From Thioalkalivibrio sp. ALJ16 (GTDB lineage Bacteria > Pseudomonadota > Gammaproteobacteria > Ectothiorhodospirales > Ectothiorhodospiraceae), in NCBI RefSeq assembly GCF_000377345.1, contig NZ_KB898039.1, positions 203,565 to 267,564 on the forward strand: a stretch of DNA of 64,000 nt, given 5' to 3'. Every line of letters starts with the position of its first letter. The stretch's first letter is position 1. Shown in pieces: positions 19,071-29,396 of this stretch. A model generated the notes under the pieces. That model did no database searches and was not told the DNA's origin. It was given only the letters and a program-made list of their open reading frames with translations. The position numbers and the translations under genes were made by a program.

Positions 19071-19145
19071 TACCGGTTCTTGAGGCCGCGCTCCCGCGCG
19101 CCTTGCGGCAGTGATCGGGCCGCAGTCATCGTTGCGGTGTACGAG

Positions 19146-19167
19146 GGGCGTTTGGCGCCCTTTTTTT
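19146..19167 (+). terminator. Second intrinsic terminator, just upstream of rimP
   Basis: The stem GGGCG/CGCCC with a 5-base loop is followed by seven T residues (19161-19167). It lies 44 bases before the rimP start, so transcripts entering from metY must pass two terminators, consistent with attenuation of the nusA operon. Confidence 0.75.
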
Positions 19168-19210
19168 GTTTCTGGGTCCCGGCTACGGGACGGAGTCGAT
19201 CGAGACGCCC

Positions 19211-19666
19211 TTGTCGCAGAAGGCTGAACAACTGAAAACGCTGTTAACCCCGGTGGTCGAGGGGGAGGGCATGCAGCTCTGGGGGCTGGAGTATCACGCC
19301 GGCTCCAAGCCGCCCGTCGTGCGTATCTTTATCGATGGCGAAAACGGCGTTACCGTGGACGACTGCGCCCGGGTCAGCGACCAGGTGGGCGCGGTCCTGG
19401 ACGTCGAGCAGATTCTCAAGGGCAACTACACCCTGGAAGTTTCCAGCCCGGGGATCGAACGCCCCCTGTTTACCCCCGAGCAGTTCCGGCTCTACATCGG
19501 GCACCCGGTGAAGGTGCGTCTGGCCTGGCCGGAGCACGATCGCCGCAATTTCCGTGGCGTGCTGCTGTCGGTTGAAGAACCGATGATCGAGGTGGAAGTG
19601 GACGGCATGGCTTACGAGCTGCCGCTGGCCGCGATCCACAACGCGCGGGTCCTGGACCAGCTGTAA
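19211..19666 (+). CDS. rimP: Ribosome maturation factor RimP
   Basis: RimP assists 30S subunit assembly and is classically co-transcribed with nusA and infB. The predicted 151-residue protein has the family pattern VDDCARVSDQVGAVLDVE and LEVSSPGIERPLF. The start is uncertain. No ATG is near, so TTG at 19211 is chosen because LSQKAEQLKTLLTPVV aligns with the E. coli N-terminus. GGAG at 19192 is rather far from it. A TTG at 19166 lies in the terminator T-run and is rejected. Confidence 0.93.
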   Translation: MSQKAEQLKTLLTPVVEGEGMQLWGLEYHAGSKPPVVRIFIDGENGVTVDDCARVSDQVGAVLDVEQILKGNYTLEVSSPGIERPLFTPEQFRLYIGHPVKVRLAWPEHDRRNFRGVLLSVEEPMIEVEVDGMAYELPLAAIHNARVLDQL

Positions 19667-19742
19667 GACACGGCTGCGGAGCAGGACGCTGCTACGCTTT
19701 TGTTGAATCGGCAGGCGACTGCCGAGTGCGGAGAGGCAAGAC

Positions 19743-21239
19743 ATGAACAAGGAGATCCTGCTGGTCGCCGATGCCGTGGCGAACGAGAAAGGAGTCGAGA
19801 AGGACATCATCTTCGACGCCCTGGAATCGGCCCTGGCGATGGCGACCCGCAAGTACCACGGTGGCAAGATGGACGTGCGCGTGAACATCGACCGCGAGGA
19901 GGGCGATTACGAGGCCTTCCGCCGCTGGACCGTGGTGGACGACGAGGACCCGGAGTTCGAGTCCCCGGAGTACCAGATCCTGCTGTCCTACGCCCAGCAG
20001 AAGAACCCCGATGCGCAGGTCGGCGACGTGATCGAGGAACCGGTGGAGGCGGTCGACTTCGGTCGTATCGCCGCCCAAACCGCCAAGCAGGTCATCGTGC
20101 AGAAGGTGCGCGAGGCCGAACGTGCCAAGGTGGTGGAGGAATACCAGGATCGTGTTGGGACCCTGGTCATGGGGATCGTGAAGCGGACCGACCGCAACGG
20201 GACCTACGTGGACCTGGGCAACAATGCCGAGGCCCTGATCCCGCGCGAACACATGATCCCGCGCGAGACCGTGCGCACCAATGACCGCCTGCGTGGCTAC
20301 CTGAAGGAGATTCGTCCGGAGGCCCGCGGCCCGCAGCTGATCCTCAGCCGCACCGCGCCGGAATTCCTGATCGAGCTGTTCAAGCTCGAGGTGCCGGAAG
20401 TCGGGCAGAACATCATCGACATCATGGGCGCGGCCCGTGATGCCGGCATGCGTGCGAAGATCGCGGTGCGCTCCAACGATCCGCGTCTGGACCCGGTGGG
20501 CGCCTGTGTCGGCATGCGCGGTTCGCGTGTGCAGTCGGTATCCAACGAACTGGCGGGCGAGCGCATCGACATCATCGTCTGGGACGAGAATCCGGCCCAG
20601 TTCGTGATCAACGCGATGTCGCCGGCCGAGGTCCAGTCGATCGTGGTCGACGAGGATCGTCAGTCCATGGATATCGCGGTCGAGGAAGACAAGCTGTCGC
20701 TGGCCATCGGTCGCGGCGGGCAGAACATCCGTCTGGCCTCCCAGCTGACCGGCTGGGAACTGAACGTGATGACCGAGGAGCAGGCGGCCGAGAAGAGCGA
20801 GGCCGAGGCCCAGCAGCTGGTGAACTTCTTCATGGAGGCCCTGGACGTTGACGAAGAGGTCGCGGGCATCCTGGTACAGGAAGGCTTCACCAGCCTCGAC
20901 GAGGTGGCCTATGTGGATGAGGCCGAGCTGCTGGCGATTGAGGAATTCGACGAAGACATGGTTCAGGAACTGCGCAGTCGCGCGAGCGACGCGCTCCTGA
21001 CCAAGGCCATCGCGGCCGAGGAAGGTCGCGAGGGCTATCAGCCCGCAGAGGATCTGCTGACCATGGATGGCATGACCGAGGCGCTGGCGAACAAGCTGGC
21101 GTCACACGGGGTGTGCACGATGGAGGATCTGGCGGAGCAGGCATCCGACGACGTGGTCGAGATGACCGGACTGGATGCGGAAGAGGCGTCGGCGCTGATT
21201 ATGACCGCGCGCGCCCCGTGGTTCGAAACCGGGGACTGA
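19743..21239 (+). CDS. nusA: Transcription termination/antitermination factor NusA
   Basis: NusA binds RNA polymerase and nascent RNA and controls pausing, termination and antitermination. The 498-residue protein has an N-terminal RNAP-binding domain (1-130), an S1 domain (about 135-200, with GTYVDLGNNAEALIP), two KH domains (about 205-345, with ACVGMRGSRVQS and IGRGGQNIRLAS), and two C-terminal acidic helix-hairpin-helix repeats (about 370-490), as in E. coli NusA. Confidence 0.98.
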   Translation: MNKEILLVADAVANEKGVEKDIIFDALESALAMATRKYHGGKMDVRVNIDREEGDYEAFRRWTVVDDEDPEFESPEYQILLSYAQQKNPDAQVGDVIEEPVEAVDFGRIAAQTAKQVIVQKVREAERAKVVEEYQDRVGTLVMGIVKRTDRNGTYVDLGNNAEALIPREHMIPRETVRTNDRLRGYLKEIRPEARGPQLILSRTAPEFLIELFKLEVPEVGQNIIDIMGAARDAGMRAKIAVRSNDPRLDPVGACVGMRGSRVQSVSNELAGERIDIIVWDENPAQFVINAMSPAEVQSIVVDEDRQSMDIAVEEDKLSLAIGRGGQNIRLASQLTGWELNVMTEEQAAEKSEAEAQQLVNFFMEALDVDEEVAGILVQEGFTSLDEVAYVDEAELLAIEEFDEDMVQELRSRASDALLTKAIAAEEGREGYQPAEDLLTMDGMTEALANKLASHGVCTMEDLAEQASDDVVEMTGLDAEEASALIMTARAPWFETGD

Positions 21240-21320
21240 TTTCCCCGGGGACCGAATCGGGAATCCGTGTCACAGGCCTGTCGGCTGGCCTGAAAAGAAT
21301 CTGGAATGGAGGTAGGCGCC

Positions 21321-24059
21321 ATGGCGCAAATGACAGTGCAGCAATTCGCGGAATCGGTGGGAACGCCGGTTGACCGCCTCATGGTCCAGCTCAAGGAGGC
21401 GGGCGTCGAGGTGGATGGCCCCGATGGGGCGATTACCGATGCCGAAAAGCGCAAGCTGCTCGATCACCTCCGTCAGGCTCATGGCGAAGGCGGAGAGTCC
21501 GGGCGCGTGACCCTGAAGCGCCGCACCCAGGCGCAGACCCTTAAGGTGAGCTCCGGCCAGGGCCGTTCCAAGACGGTCAATGTCGAGGTCCGCAAGAAGC
21601 GCACCATCAAGCGCAAGCCGGCCGAGGCCGCGCCCGAGCCGCCAGTGGAGGCGACCCCGGTGGCCGAAGAGCCGGCACCGGAGCCGGTGGAAGAGCCGCG
21701 TGCGGTGGAGCCGGAAGTGCCGGTGAGCGAGGCCCCGGCCGAAGAGGTCGAGACCCGCGCTGAGGCCGAAGCCGAGGCCCCGGCCGAGCCCGAGGCCGCC
21801 GAGCCGGAAGCCCCCAGCGAGCCGGAGCCGGCCGTCGAGGAGGCCGCGGCCGAACCGGCTGCCGCCGAACCCGAGCCCGAACCCGCGCCGGCCAAGCCGA
21901 AGCGCCCGCTCAGCCGTACCGAGCAGCTGGCGCTGCAGGTCGAGGCCGAGCGCGATGCCCAGCGCAAGGCCGCCGAGGCCCGCAAGCAGGAGGTCGCTGA
22001 GCGCGAGGAACGCCAGAAGCGTCGCCAGAAAGAGCTGGAGGCTCAGGAGGCAAAGCGCGAGAAGGAAGAACAGGCGCGCCTGGAACGCGAGGCCGCGGCC
22101 AGAGCGGCCGCGCCCGCGGCACCGGAAGGCGATGCGAAGGCCGGCAAGGGCGCGCGCAAGGGCGGCCGCAAGGATGACCGCAAGGAACTGCACGTTGCGG
22201 GCGATCGTCGCGGCCGCCGCAAGAAGGGCGAGGGCCGCAGGGCGCAGTCCGCCGCGGCGCAGGCGGTCACCAGCAAGCACGGCTTTGCCAAGCCGACGGC
22301 GCCGGTGGTGCGTGATGTCGAGGTGCCGGAGACGGTCACCGTGGCGGATCTGGCCCAGGCGATGGCGATCAAGGCCCCGCAGCTGATCAAGGCGCTGATG
22401 GGCATGGGCGTGATGGCGACCATCAACCAGTCGATCGACCAGGACACCGCGATGCTGGTGGTCGAGGAGATGGGTCATAACCCGATCGCCGTGAAGGAGA
22501 CTTCGGTCGAGGACGATATCGATACCGGTCTGGAGCAGACCGCCGAGGCCAAGCCGCGTCCGCCGGTCGTCACCGTGATGGGCCACGTCGACCACGGCAA
22601 GACCTCGCTGCTGGACTACATCCGCAAGGAAAAGGTGGCCTCCGGCGAGGCGGGTGGCATCACCCAGCACATCGGCGCCTATCACGTGAAGAACAGCCAC
22701 GACGGCGTGACCTTCCTGGATACCCCCGGGCACGCCGCGTTTACCGCGATGCGTGCCCGGGGCGCGCAGTCCACCGACATCGTGATCCTGGTGGTCGCGG
22801 CGGATGATGGTGTGATGCCGCAGACGCTCGAGGCGATCCAGCATGCGAAGGCGGCAGGCGTGCCGATCGTCGTGGCGGTCAACAAGGTCGACAAGCCGGA
22901 GGCCGAGCCGGAGCGGGTCATGAACGATCTTGCCCAGCACGAGGTGATCCCCGAGGCCTGGGGTGGCGATACGCAGTTCATCAACGTATCCGCCCATACC
23001 GGCGAGGGCATCGACGAGCTGCTGGAGGCCCTGGGCCTGCAGGCCGAGGTGATGGAACTGAAGGCCCCGGACGAGGGCCCCGCGCGCGGTGTCGTAATCG
23101 AGTCGCGTCTGGAGAAGGGGCGCGGTCCGGTGGCGACCATCCTGGTGCAGTCCGGCCAGCTGAAGCACGGCGACATCCTGCTTTCGGGCAAGGAATACGG
23201 CCGTGTGCGTGCGATGTTCGACGATACCGGTGCCGCGGTGAAGGCCGTCGGTCCGTCCATGCCGGTCGAGGTCCTGGGCCTGTCCGGTGTGCCGCAGGCC
23301 GGTGACGAGGTGCTGGTGGTCGCGGACGACAAGACCGCCCGCGAGGTCGCCGAGCACCGCGATGCCAAGCAGCGCGAGCGCAAGCTGGCCGCGCAGCAGG
23401 CGGCCAAGCTGGAGAACATCTTCAACCAGATGCAGGAAGGCCAGATCGCCACCGTGAACATCCTGATCAAGGCGGATGTCCAGGGCTCGGCCGAGGCCCT
23501 GCGCGAGTCGCTGATCAAGCTGTCCACCGATGAGGTGCGCGTGAAAGTGGTCTCCGCCGGGGTCGGCGGGATCTCCGAGTCCGACCTCAACCTGGCGATG
23601 GCCTCCGAGGCGATCGTGATCGCGTTCAACGTGCGTGCCGATGCGGGCGCCAAGCGCCTGGCCGCCGAGAACGAGATCGACGTGCGCTACTACTCGGTGA
23701 TCTACGAGGCCATCGACGACGTGAAGCAGGCGCTGTCCGGTCTCCTGTCGGCCGAGATCCGCGAAGAGGTCGTGGGCCTTGCCGAGGTGCGCGATGTGTT
23801 CAAGGCCTCGGGCTTTGGTCAGGTCGCCGGCTGTCTCGTGGTCGAGGGGGCGGTCAAGCGCGGCAACCCGATTCGCGTGCTGCGCGACAATGTGGTGATC
23901 TACGAAGGCGAGCTGGAGAGCCTGCGCCGCTTCAAGGACGACGTGAACGAGGTCAAGGCCGGTACCGAGTGTGGTATCGCGGTGAAGAACTACAACGACG
24001 TGAAGGCGGGTGACCAGATCGAGGTCTTCCAGCGCGTCGAGGTGGCCCGGACGCTCTGA
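21321..24059 (+). CDS. infB: Translation initiation factor IF-2
   Basis: IF-2 is the GTPase that places initiator fMet-tRNA on the ribosome; the tRNA gene is at the head of the same cluster. The 912-residue protein has an N-terminal IF2_N domain (1-50), a long Glu/Pro/Ala-rich then Lys/Arg-rich linker (about 95-320) and a second IF2_N domain. The G domain follows with GHVDHGKT at 421-428, DTPGHAAF near 466 and NKVD at 521-524, then domains II to IV. The start ATG at 21321 is favoured over 21306 because GGAGG lies at 21309-21313 and [10 protein letters not shown] is the conserved N-terminus. Confidence 0.98.
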   Translation: MAQMTVQQFAESVGTPVDRLMVQLKEAGVEVDGPDGAITDAEKRKLLDHLRQAHGEGGESGRVTLKRRTQAQTLKVSSGQGRSKTVNVEVRKKRTIKRKPAEAAPEPPVEATPVAEEPAPEPVEEPRAVEPEVPVSEAPAEEVETRAEAEAEAPAEPEAAEPEAPSEPEPAVEEAAAEPAAAEPEPEPAPAKPKRPLSRTEQLALQVEAERDAQRKAAEARKQEVAEREERQKRRQKELEAQEAKREKEEQARLEREAAARAAAPAAPEGDAKAGKGARKGGRKDDRKELHVAGDRRGRRKKGEGRRAQSAAAQAVTSKHGFAKPTAPVVRDVEVPETVTVADLAQAMAIKAPQLIKALMGMGVMATINQSIDQDTAMLVVEEMGHNPIAVKETSVEDDIDTGLEQTAEAKPRPPVVTVMGHVDHGKTSLLDYIRKEKVASGEAGGITQHIGAYHVKNSHDGVTFLDTPGHAAFTAMRARGAQSTDIVILVVAADDGVMPQTLEAIQHAKAAGVPIVVAVNKVDKPEAEPERVMNDLAQHEVIPEAWGGDTQFINVSAHTGEGIDELLEALGLQAEVMELKAPDEGPARGVVIESRLEKGRGPVATILVQSGQLKHGDILLSGKEYGRVRAMFDDTGAAVKAVGPSMPVEVLGLSGVPQAGDEVLVVADDKTAREVAEHRDAKQRERKLAAQQAAKLENIFNQMQEGQIATVNILIKADVQGSAEALRESLIKLSTDEVRVKVVSAGVGGISESDLNLAMASEAIVIAFNVRADAGAKRLAAENEIDVRYYSVIYEAIDDVKQALSGLLSAEIREEVVGLAEVRDVFKASGFGQVAGCLVVEGAVKRGNPIRVLRDNVVIYEGELESLRRFKDDVNEVKAGTECGIAVKNYNDVKAGDQIEVFQRVEVARTL

Positions 24060-24532
24060 TGCCGGGGAACCGCGATTTTCATCGCTCGGACCGGGTCGGG
24101 GAGCAGATCCAGCGCGAGCTGGCCGATCTGATCCGGCTGGAGGTGAAGGATCCGCGTGTGGGCATGATTACCCTGGCGGGCGTCGAGGTGTCCCGGGATC
24201 TGGCCCATGCGCGTGTGTATTTCACTCAGCTTGAGGGTGCCGAAAAGGGGCAGGAGGCGCAGAAGGGCCTGAACAACGCCGCCGGTTTCCTGCGGCGTGC
24301 CCTGGGGCAGCGCATGCGTCTGCGCAGCGTGCCGCAGCTGCGCTTCATCTATGACGATACCCCCGAGCGTGGTGCCCACCTGTCGTCCCTGATTGACCGC
24401 GCGCTGGCGGAAGACCGTGCGCACCACGCGCACGATCCGGACGCCGCGGACGAGGATGCCGGCGATCACGAAGCCGGCCATTACGACGCCGGGGACCACG
24501 ATGTCGATTCGGGGCCGGATCGCGGGGCCTGA
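24059..24532 (+). CDS. rbfA: Ribosome-binding factor A with an extended acidic/His tail
   Basis: RbfA is a KH-fold cold-shock factor for 16S 5'-end maturation. The core (about residues 1-120) carries the family segments QRELADLIRLEVKDPRVGM and LRFIYDDTPERG. After it comes a roughly 35-residue tail rich in Asp, His, Ala and Gly with the recurring unit DAGDH, making the protein 157 residues against 133 in E. coli. The start overlaps the infB stop (TGATG). Confidence 0.96.
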   Translation: MPGNRDFHRSDRVGEQIQRELADLIRLEVKDPRVGMITLAGVEVSRDLAHARVYFTQLEGAEKGQEAQKGLNNAAGFLRRALGQRMRLRSVPQLRFIYDDTPERGAHLSSLIDRALAEDRAHHAHDPDAADEDAGDHEAGHYDAGDHDVDSGPDRGA

Positions 24533-24560
24533 GGCCCGGCGTCTCCGGCACTCGACCAGC

Positions 24561-25520
24561 ATGGCGGGCAAGCGGCGCGACGTCGACGGCATCCTGTTGC
24601 TGGACAAGCCGCGCGGGCGTAGCTCCAACCAGGCGCTGGGGCGCGTCAAGTATCTGCTGCAGGCGAAGAAGGCCGGTCATACCGGGGCACTGGACCCGCG
24701 GGCGACTGGCCTTTTGCCGTTGTGCTTTGGACAGGCGACCAAGGTCTCCGGCTGGCTGCTGGACGCGGACAAGCGCTACCTCGCGGAGGCCCGTCTCGGG
24801 GTCGAGACTGACAGCGCGGACCTGGACGGCGCGGTGATCCGCGAGGCCCCGGTGCCGGCGATCGAGCCTGCGCAGCTGCGCGCCCTGGAGCGCCAGTTCA
24901 GCGGGGCGCAGGAGCAGGTGCCGCCGATGGTGTCGGCGCTGAAGCACCAGGGGCGGCGCCTGTACGAGCTGGCGCGCCAGGGGGTCGAGGTCGAACGGCC
25001 GCCGCGGCCGGTGCAGATCCATTCGTTGCGGATCGAGCAGACCGCCCCCGATCGTCTGCGACTCGAGGTGCATTGCTCCAAGGGCACCTACATCCGCTCG
25101 CTGGTGGCCGATATCGGTCACGCGCTGGGGTGTGGCGCCGCTGTGGACACCCTGCACCGGGTCGGGCACGGGCACTTCGATGCCGCCGCCATGGTGTCAC
25201 TGGACTCGGTCGAGGCCGCGTTCGAGGCCGGTGGTGCCGCGGCGATCGAGGCACTGCTGCAGCCGGCGGAGGCGGCCCTGGCGCACTGGCCGTCGGTGCG
25301 GCTGGATGCCGCCGCGAGTGCTGCGATGCGTCACGGCAATCCGGCCGCCACGGCGGCGATCAACGACCGCAGCCCGGGTGCCGCCGACGCCCCCGTCGAG
25401 GCCGAGACGGGCTGGCCCCTGGTGCGGGTGGTGGATGCCGATGGGGGCTTTCTGGCCGTCGCCGCGGAGGACCCTGCGGGGTGGGTGCGGGCGCGGCGGC
25501 TGTTCGTGCCCGCCGCCTGA
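24561..25520 (+). CDS. truB: tRNA pseudouridine-55 synthase TruB
   Basis: TruB makes pseudouridine 55 in the tRNA T-loop. The catalytic Asp45 is in the hallmark GHTGALDPRATG motif; LLLDKPRGRSSN precedes it and YIRSLVADIGHALG is the C-terminal catalytic-domain signature. The 319-residue product ends in a PUA-like domain. The start ATG at 24561 gives the conserved N-terminus; an in-frame ATG at 24502 overlaps rbfA. It lies 28 bases after rbfA. Confidence 0.97.
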   Translation: MAGKRRDVDGILLLDKPRGRSSNQALGRVKYLLQAKKAGHTGALDPRATGLLPLCFGQATKVSGWLLDADKRYLAEARLGVETDSADLDGAVIREAPVPAIEPAQLRALERQFSGAQEQVPPMVSALKHQGRRLYELARQGVEVERPPRPVQIHSLRIEQTAPDRLRLEVHCSKGTYIRSLVADIGHALGCGAAVDTLHRVGHGHFDAAAMVSLDSVEAAFEAGGAAAIEALLQPAEAALAHWPSVRLDAAASAAMRHGNPAATAAINDRSPGAADAPVEAETGWPLVRVVDADGGFLAVAAEDPAGWVRARRLFVPAA

Positions 25521-25553
25521 GCGAGCCACCCGGGGGCGGCCGTTTCGTTTCTG

Positions 25554-25581
25554 TTCACGTCGCGATCGCTCGTGCTACCAT
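25554..25581 (+). promoter_or_regulatory. Possible internal promoter for rpsO-pnp
   Basis: TTCACG (25554-25559) and TACCAT (25576-25581) are spaced by 16 bases, each with four of six consensus matches, in the 126-base truB-rpsO gap. E. coli has a separate rpsO promoter at the same place, which raises the prior. The match is visual only. Confidence 0.35.
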
Positions 25582-25646
25582 TGCCCGCCTATCGCCAGCG
25601 CCACTGGTCGATTAACGGTTTAAGTACTTTCAGGAGTCAGGTTTTA

Positions 25647-25916
25647 ATGTCGCTCACTACCGAAGAAAAATCGGCCATCGTCGAAAAGCACAAGCGCGAT
25701 GCCAACGACACCGGTTCGCCGGAAGTCCAGGTCGCGCTGCTCACGGCCCGCATCCAGCACCTGATGGGGCATTTCGAGAAGCACAAGCAGGATCATCACT
25801 CGCGCCGCGGGCTGCTGAAGATGGTCAGCCAGCGTCGCAAGCTGCTGACTTACCTCAAGCGCAATGACCAGGATCGCTATCAGGCCCTGGTTCAGGAGCT
25901 TGGGCTGCGCCGCTAA
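25647..25916 (+). CDS. rpsO: 30S ribosomal protein S15
   Basis: S15 is a primary 16S rRNA-binding protein of the 30S platform. The 89-residue length matches E. coli, and the signatures [32 protein letters not shown] and RRKLLTYLK are present. The ATG at 25647 is preceded by CAGGAG at 25631. Longer frames from 25572 add unconserved residues. A strong hairpin separates it from pnp. Confidence 0.98.
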   Translation: MSLTTEEKSAIVEKHKRDANDTGSPEVQVALLTARIQHLMGHFEKHKQDHHSRRGLLKMVSQRRKLLTYLKRNDQDRYQALVQELGLRR

Positions 25917-25926
25917 GGCCGGCACA

Positions 25927-25955
25927 ACGGGCCCGCGCCACTGGTGCGGGCCCGT
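25927..25955 (+). terminator. Hairpin between rpsO and pnp
   Basis: A perfect 10-bp stem, ACGGGCCCGC/GCGGGCCCGT, has a 9-base loop and only a weak T-tract (TCAGTTTC). It stands where E. coli has the rpsO t1 terminator next to the RNase III site that starts pnp mRNA decay, so it may be a leaky terminator or a processing site. Confidence 0.6.
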
Positions 25956-26038
25956 TCAGTTTCGGGGCCGGACACGCAGGGGCGGGTCCGGCCCGTCGCA
26001 CGCATTAGACGCACGTCATTACGGATACGGGATACAAC

Positions 26039-28126
26039 GTGGCATACAAGAAGTCGTTTCAGTACGGAAACCATACCGTCACCTTCGAAACCGGTGACAT
26101 CGCTCGCCAGGCCAGCGGGGCCGTCCTCGTCAACATGGCCGAGACCGTGGTGCTGGTCACCGTGGTGGCCCGCAAGGAAGCCGACCCGGGCCGCGACTTC
26201 TTCCCGCTGACCGTGAACTACCAGGAGCGCACCTACGCCGCGGGCAAGATCCCGGGCGGCTTCTTCAAGCGCGAGGGGCGTCCGAGCGAGAAGGAGACCC
26301 TGACCTCGCGTCTGATCGATCGCCCGATCCGTCCGCTGTTCCCCGAGGGGTTCAAGAACGAGACCCAGGTGGTCGCAACCGTAATGTCGATCAACCCCGA
26401 GGTGGATCCCGACATCCCCGCGATGCTCGGTACCTCCGCGGCGCTGGCGCTGTCCGGGGTCCCGTTTGCCGGGCCGATCGGCGCGGCGCGCGTGGGTTAC
26501 CGTGCCGGCGAGTATCTGCTCAACCCGACCTACAGCGCGCTGGAGGACTCGGACCTGGACCTGGTCGTGGCCGGTACCGAGAACGCGGTGCTGATGGTGG
26601 AGTCGGAGGCGCGGCAGCTGTCCGAGGAGGCGATGCTGGGTGCGGTGATGTTCGGTCACGAACAGATGCAGGCCGCGATCCAGGCGATCAAGGAACTGGC
26701 CGCCGAGGCCGGCAAGCCGGCTTGGGACTGGGTCGCCCCGCCGACCATCGAGTCGCTGGAAAATCAGGTCAAGGGCGTGGTTGGCGACGAACTGGTCGCC
26801 GCCTACCAGATCGCCGAGAAGCAGGCGCGCACCCAGCGCATCGGGGAGCTGCGCGGCCAGGCCGTCGAGGCCCTGACGAGCGAGGACGACAACGGCCCCT
26901 CCGTGGACGACGTCAAGACCGCCTTCCATGATCTCGAATACCGCCTGGTCCGGGACCGCATCCTGGATGGGAATCCGCGAATCGACGGCCGCGACACCCG
27001 GACCGTGCGTCCGATCCGCGTGGATACCGGCGTGCTGCCGCGGGCGCATGGTTCGGCGGTGTTCACCCGTGGCGAGACCCAGGCGATGGTGGTCGCGACG
27101 CTCGGCACCGATCGTGATGCCCAGGTGATTGACGCGATCGAGGGCGAGCGCCGCGATCGCTTCATGCTGCACTACAACTTCCCGCCTTACTGCACCGGGG
27201 AGACCGGTTTCGTCGGCTCGCCCAAGCGCCGCGAGATCGGTCACGGGCGTCTGGCCAAGCGCGGTGTCTCCGCGGTGATGCCGAACGACGACGACTTCCC
27301 GTACGTGATCCGTGTGGTCTCGGAGATCACCGAATCCAACGGCTCCAGCTCCATGGCATCGGTGTGCGGCACCTCGCTGGCCTTGATGGATGCCGGGGTA
27401 CCGCTGAAGGCGCCGGTGGCCGGGATCGCGATGGGCCTGATCAAGGAAGGCGACCGCTTTGCCGTGCTGTCCGACATCCTCGGTGACGAGGACCATCTCG
27501 GCGACATGGACTTCAAGGTGGCCGGGACCTCCGAAGGCGTGACCGCGCTGCAGATGGATATCAAGATCGACGGCATTACCCGCGAGATCATGGAGCAGGC
27601 GCTGGCGCAGGCCCGTGAAGGCCGGATGCACATCCTGGGCTGCATGAACGAGGTGCTGCCGCGTCACCGTGACGAGATGTCCTCGCACGCACCGCGCTTC
27701 ATTACCATCAAGATCAACCCGGACAAGATCCGCGACGTGATCGGCAAGGGCGGTGCCACCATTCGCGCCCTGACCGAGGAGACCGGCGCCACCATCGACA
27801 TCCAGGATGACGGTACGGTGAAGATCGCCTCCACCGACCAGGCTGCGGGTCTGGAGGCCAAGCGTCGTATCGAGGAGCTCACCGCCGACATCGAGGTGGG
27901 CCGTCAGTACACCGGCAAGGTCGCCAAGATCATGGATTTTGGCGCCTTCGTTTCGATCCTTCCGGGGCGCGACGGGCTGGTGCACATCTCGCAGATCTCG
28001 GACGAACGCGTCGAAAACGTCGGCGACTTCCTGGCCGAGGGTGACTCGGTGACCGTGCGGGTCCTGGAAGTGGACAAGCAGGGTCGTATTCGTCTGAGTA
28101 TGAAGGCGGTGGAATCCGACGCCTGA
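26039..28126 (+). CDS. pnp: Polyribonucleotide nucleotidyltransferase (PNPase)
   Basis: PNPase degrades RNA 3' to 5' by phosphorolysis and is a degradosome component. The 695-residue protein has two RNase PH domains (about 10-230 and 310-545), a KH domain with GKGG near 567 and an S1 domain from about 622. Key segments are [20 protein letters not shown] and [18 protein letters not shown]. The start is GTG at 26039 ([10 protein letters not shown]), with no better ATG nearby. Confidence 0.98.
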   Translation: MAYKKSFQYGNHTVTFETGDIARQASGAVLVNMAETVVLVTVVARKEADPGRDFFPLTVNYQERTYAAGKIPGGFFKREGRPSEKETLTSRLIDRPIRPLFPEGFKNETQVVATVMSINPEVDPDIPAMLGTSAALALSGVPFAGPIGAARVGYRAGEYLLNPTYSALEDSDLDLVVAGTENAVLMVESEARQLSEEAMLGAVMFGHEQMQAAIQAIKELAAEAGKPAWDWVAPPTIESLENQVKGVVGDELVAAYQIAEKQARTQRIGELRGQAVEALTSEDDNGPSVDDVKTAFHDLEYRLVRDRILDGNPRIDGRDTRTVRPIRVDTGVLPRAHGSAVFTRGETQAMVVATLGTDRDAQVIDAIEGERRDRFMLHYNFPPYCTGETGFVGSPKRREIGHGRLAKRGVSAVMPNDDDFPYVIRVVSEITESNGSSSMASVCGTSLALMDAGVPLKAPVAGIAMGLIKEGDRFAVLSDILGDEDHLGDMDFKVAGTSEGVTALQMDIKIDGITREIMEQALAQAREGRMHILGCMNEVLPRHRDEMSSHAPRFITIKINPDKIRDVIGKGGATIRALTEETGATIDIQDDGTVKIASTDQAAGLEAKRRIEELTADIEVGRQYTGKVAKIMDFGAFVSILPGRDGLVHISQISDERVENVGDFLAEGDSVTVRVLEVDKQGRIRLSMKAVESDA

Positions 28127-28145
28127 TCCGTCACGCGCGGTTCAA

Positions 28146-28165
28146 GGGCGCCCCGCGGGGCGCCC
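28146..28165. terminator. GC-rich palindrome after pnp
   Basis: A perfect 20-base palindrome, GGGCGCCCCG followed by its complement, starts 19 bases after the pnp stop. There is no T-run, so it may be a Rho-independent-like end or an mRNA 3' stabiliser. Confidence 0.4.
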
Positions 28166-28192
28166 GGTCATCCATCTTCAGGACGCTTCGGC

Positions 28193-28810
28193 ATGGATCT
28201 CGTCAGTATTCGCAAGAGCTACCGGCGCTACGCCCGTCACTATGACGCAACCTTCGGGCGGGTGTTCGCGACCGGGCGCGCCAGCGCGCAGGAGACCCTC
28301 GCACCGCTCTCGGGCAAGCGTATCCTCGAGGTCGGTGTGGGCACCGGGCTGTCGCTGCCGGACTACCCGGACGACTGCGAGGTGGTCGGGATCGACGTCT
28401 CCCGCGAGATGCTGGAGGTGGCCCGCGGGCGTCTGAACGGCGGGCTCCCCGCGGTGGCGGGCCTGTGCGAGATGGACGCGGAGAAGCTCGGTTTTGCCGA
28501 TGACAGCTTCGATGCGGTGGTGGCGATGTACGTGGCCACTGTGGTGCCCAATCCGGATGCCCTGTTTGCCGAGATGTGGCGAGTCTGCCGGCCAGGTGGC
28601 CGACTCCTGGTCGTGAACCACTTTGCGTCACGGCAATGGCTGTTGCGCGGATTCGAGCGTTGCCTGCGGCCGTTGTCCAAGGCGGTGGGCTTTCGCCCCG
28701 ACATGGAGTTCGAGGACTTCGTGCGCGTGACCGGGCAGGAACCCTGCATGGTCGCCCCGGCCAGCCTGTTCGGCTACTGGAAGCAGGTCGAATTCCGCAA
28801 GCCTGCCTGA
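28193..28810 (+). CDS. PmtA-like SAM-dependent methyltransferase
   Basis: The 205-residue class I methyltransferase closely resembles the Rhodobacter/Sinorhizobium-type phosphatidylethanolamine N-methyltransferase PmtA: the N-terminal YARHYDATFGRVFATGR, the SAM-binding motif ILEVGVGTGLSLP (44-56) and GIDVSREMLEVAR all fit. That family methylates PE on the inner membrane towards phosphatidylcholine. It follows pnp by 66 bases. Lipid methylation is inferred from family resemblance, since generic ubiquinone/menaquinone methyltransferases look similar. Confidence 0.72.
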   Translation: MDLVSIRKSYRRYARHYDATFGRVFATGRASAQETLAPLSGKRILEVGVGTGLSLPDYPDDCEVVGIDVSREMLEVARGRLNGGLPAVAGLCEMDAEKLGFADDSFDAVVAMYVATVVPNPDALFAEMWRVCRPGGRLLVVNHFASRQWLLRGFERCLRPLSKAVGFRPDMEFEDFVRVTGQEPCMVAPASLFGYWKQVEFRKPA

Positions 28811-28984
28811 GGCCCTCTGCAGGGGCACCGCCCTGCGTACTGCCTCGGTGCGCCCCGGCCAGGGGCCGTGTCATCTCCCAAAGTCTCCCGATGTTCACAA
28901 GGGCCGTCTCCGAGGTCGAGCGTGGAGACGGTTCCGGCGTCGCGCGGGACGTGCCGACGGCTCTTGCGACACCGCCGTTCCCAA

Positions 28985-29263
28985 TCAGCGCCGGGTGAAC
29001 AGCGGCAGTTCGTGGCGCCGTGCATTCGCCGCAATAAAGCGGCCACGCCCCTCCTGTTCCCGGTCCAGGGCCTCCTGCTCGCTCGATTCCACGCCGATGA
29101 TCGTGGCCAGGAAGACCTCCAGCTCGCGCCCGTCCACCCGCAGGGTGCCGAACGGTGATGCGTCCGCGGCCGGGTACCAGAACAGCCGGGGCTGCCAGTT
29201 GCAGCCCTGGATCTTCGGGTGCTGGTACAGCTCGAGCAGGCGTTGTTCGAGTGAGTCGGACAT
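28985..29263 (-). CDS. Small hypothetical protein
   Basis: I do not recognise this 92-residue soluble protein. It has no signal peptide or membrane segment. It starts MSDSLEQRLLELYQHPKI, contains aromatic-rich NWQPRLFWYP and ends basic. A GAGGTT ribosome-binding site precedes the ATG at 29263, and base composition matches the neighbours, so it is probably a real gene. It is divergent from the ATP-grasp gene and convergent with the methyltransferase. The 174-base convergent gap (28811-28984) holds an inverted repeat CCGTCTCC/GGAGACGG at about 28904-28931. Confidence 0.6.
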   Translation of the reverse strand: MSDSLEQRLLELYQHPKIQGCNWQPRLFWYPAADASPFGTLRVDGRELEVFLATIIGVESSEQEALDREQEGRGRFIAANARRHELPLFTRR

Positions 29264-29396
29264 GGGAACCTCAAGCGAGCAGGGCGGACGAAACCGGAGG
29301 GATACACGGACCGGTGTTCCCCTGCGGTGGCGCCGATGTTTGCGAAAAAGCGTTACTGTAGACGAACCCTGCCCACAGCGTCAGAGGACCCGACGA

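Noticed and set aside
19166..19211. rimP start at TTG 19166
   Set aside because: That codon is inside the T-run of a terminator, and the extra 15 residues are not conserved.
28904..28931. Operator or small RNA at the CCGTCTCC/GGAGACGG inverted repeat
   Set aside because: It lies in a convergent gap without a promoter-like sequence; a plain transcript-end hairpin is the simpler view.
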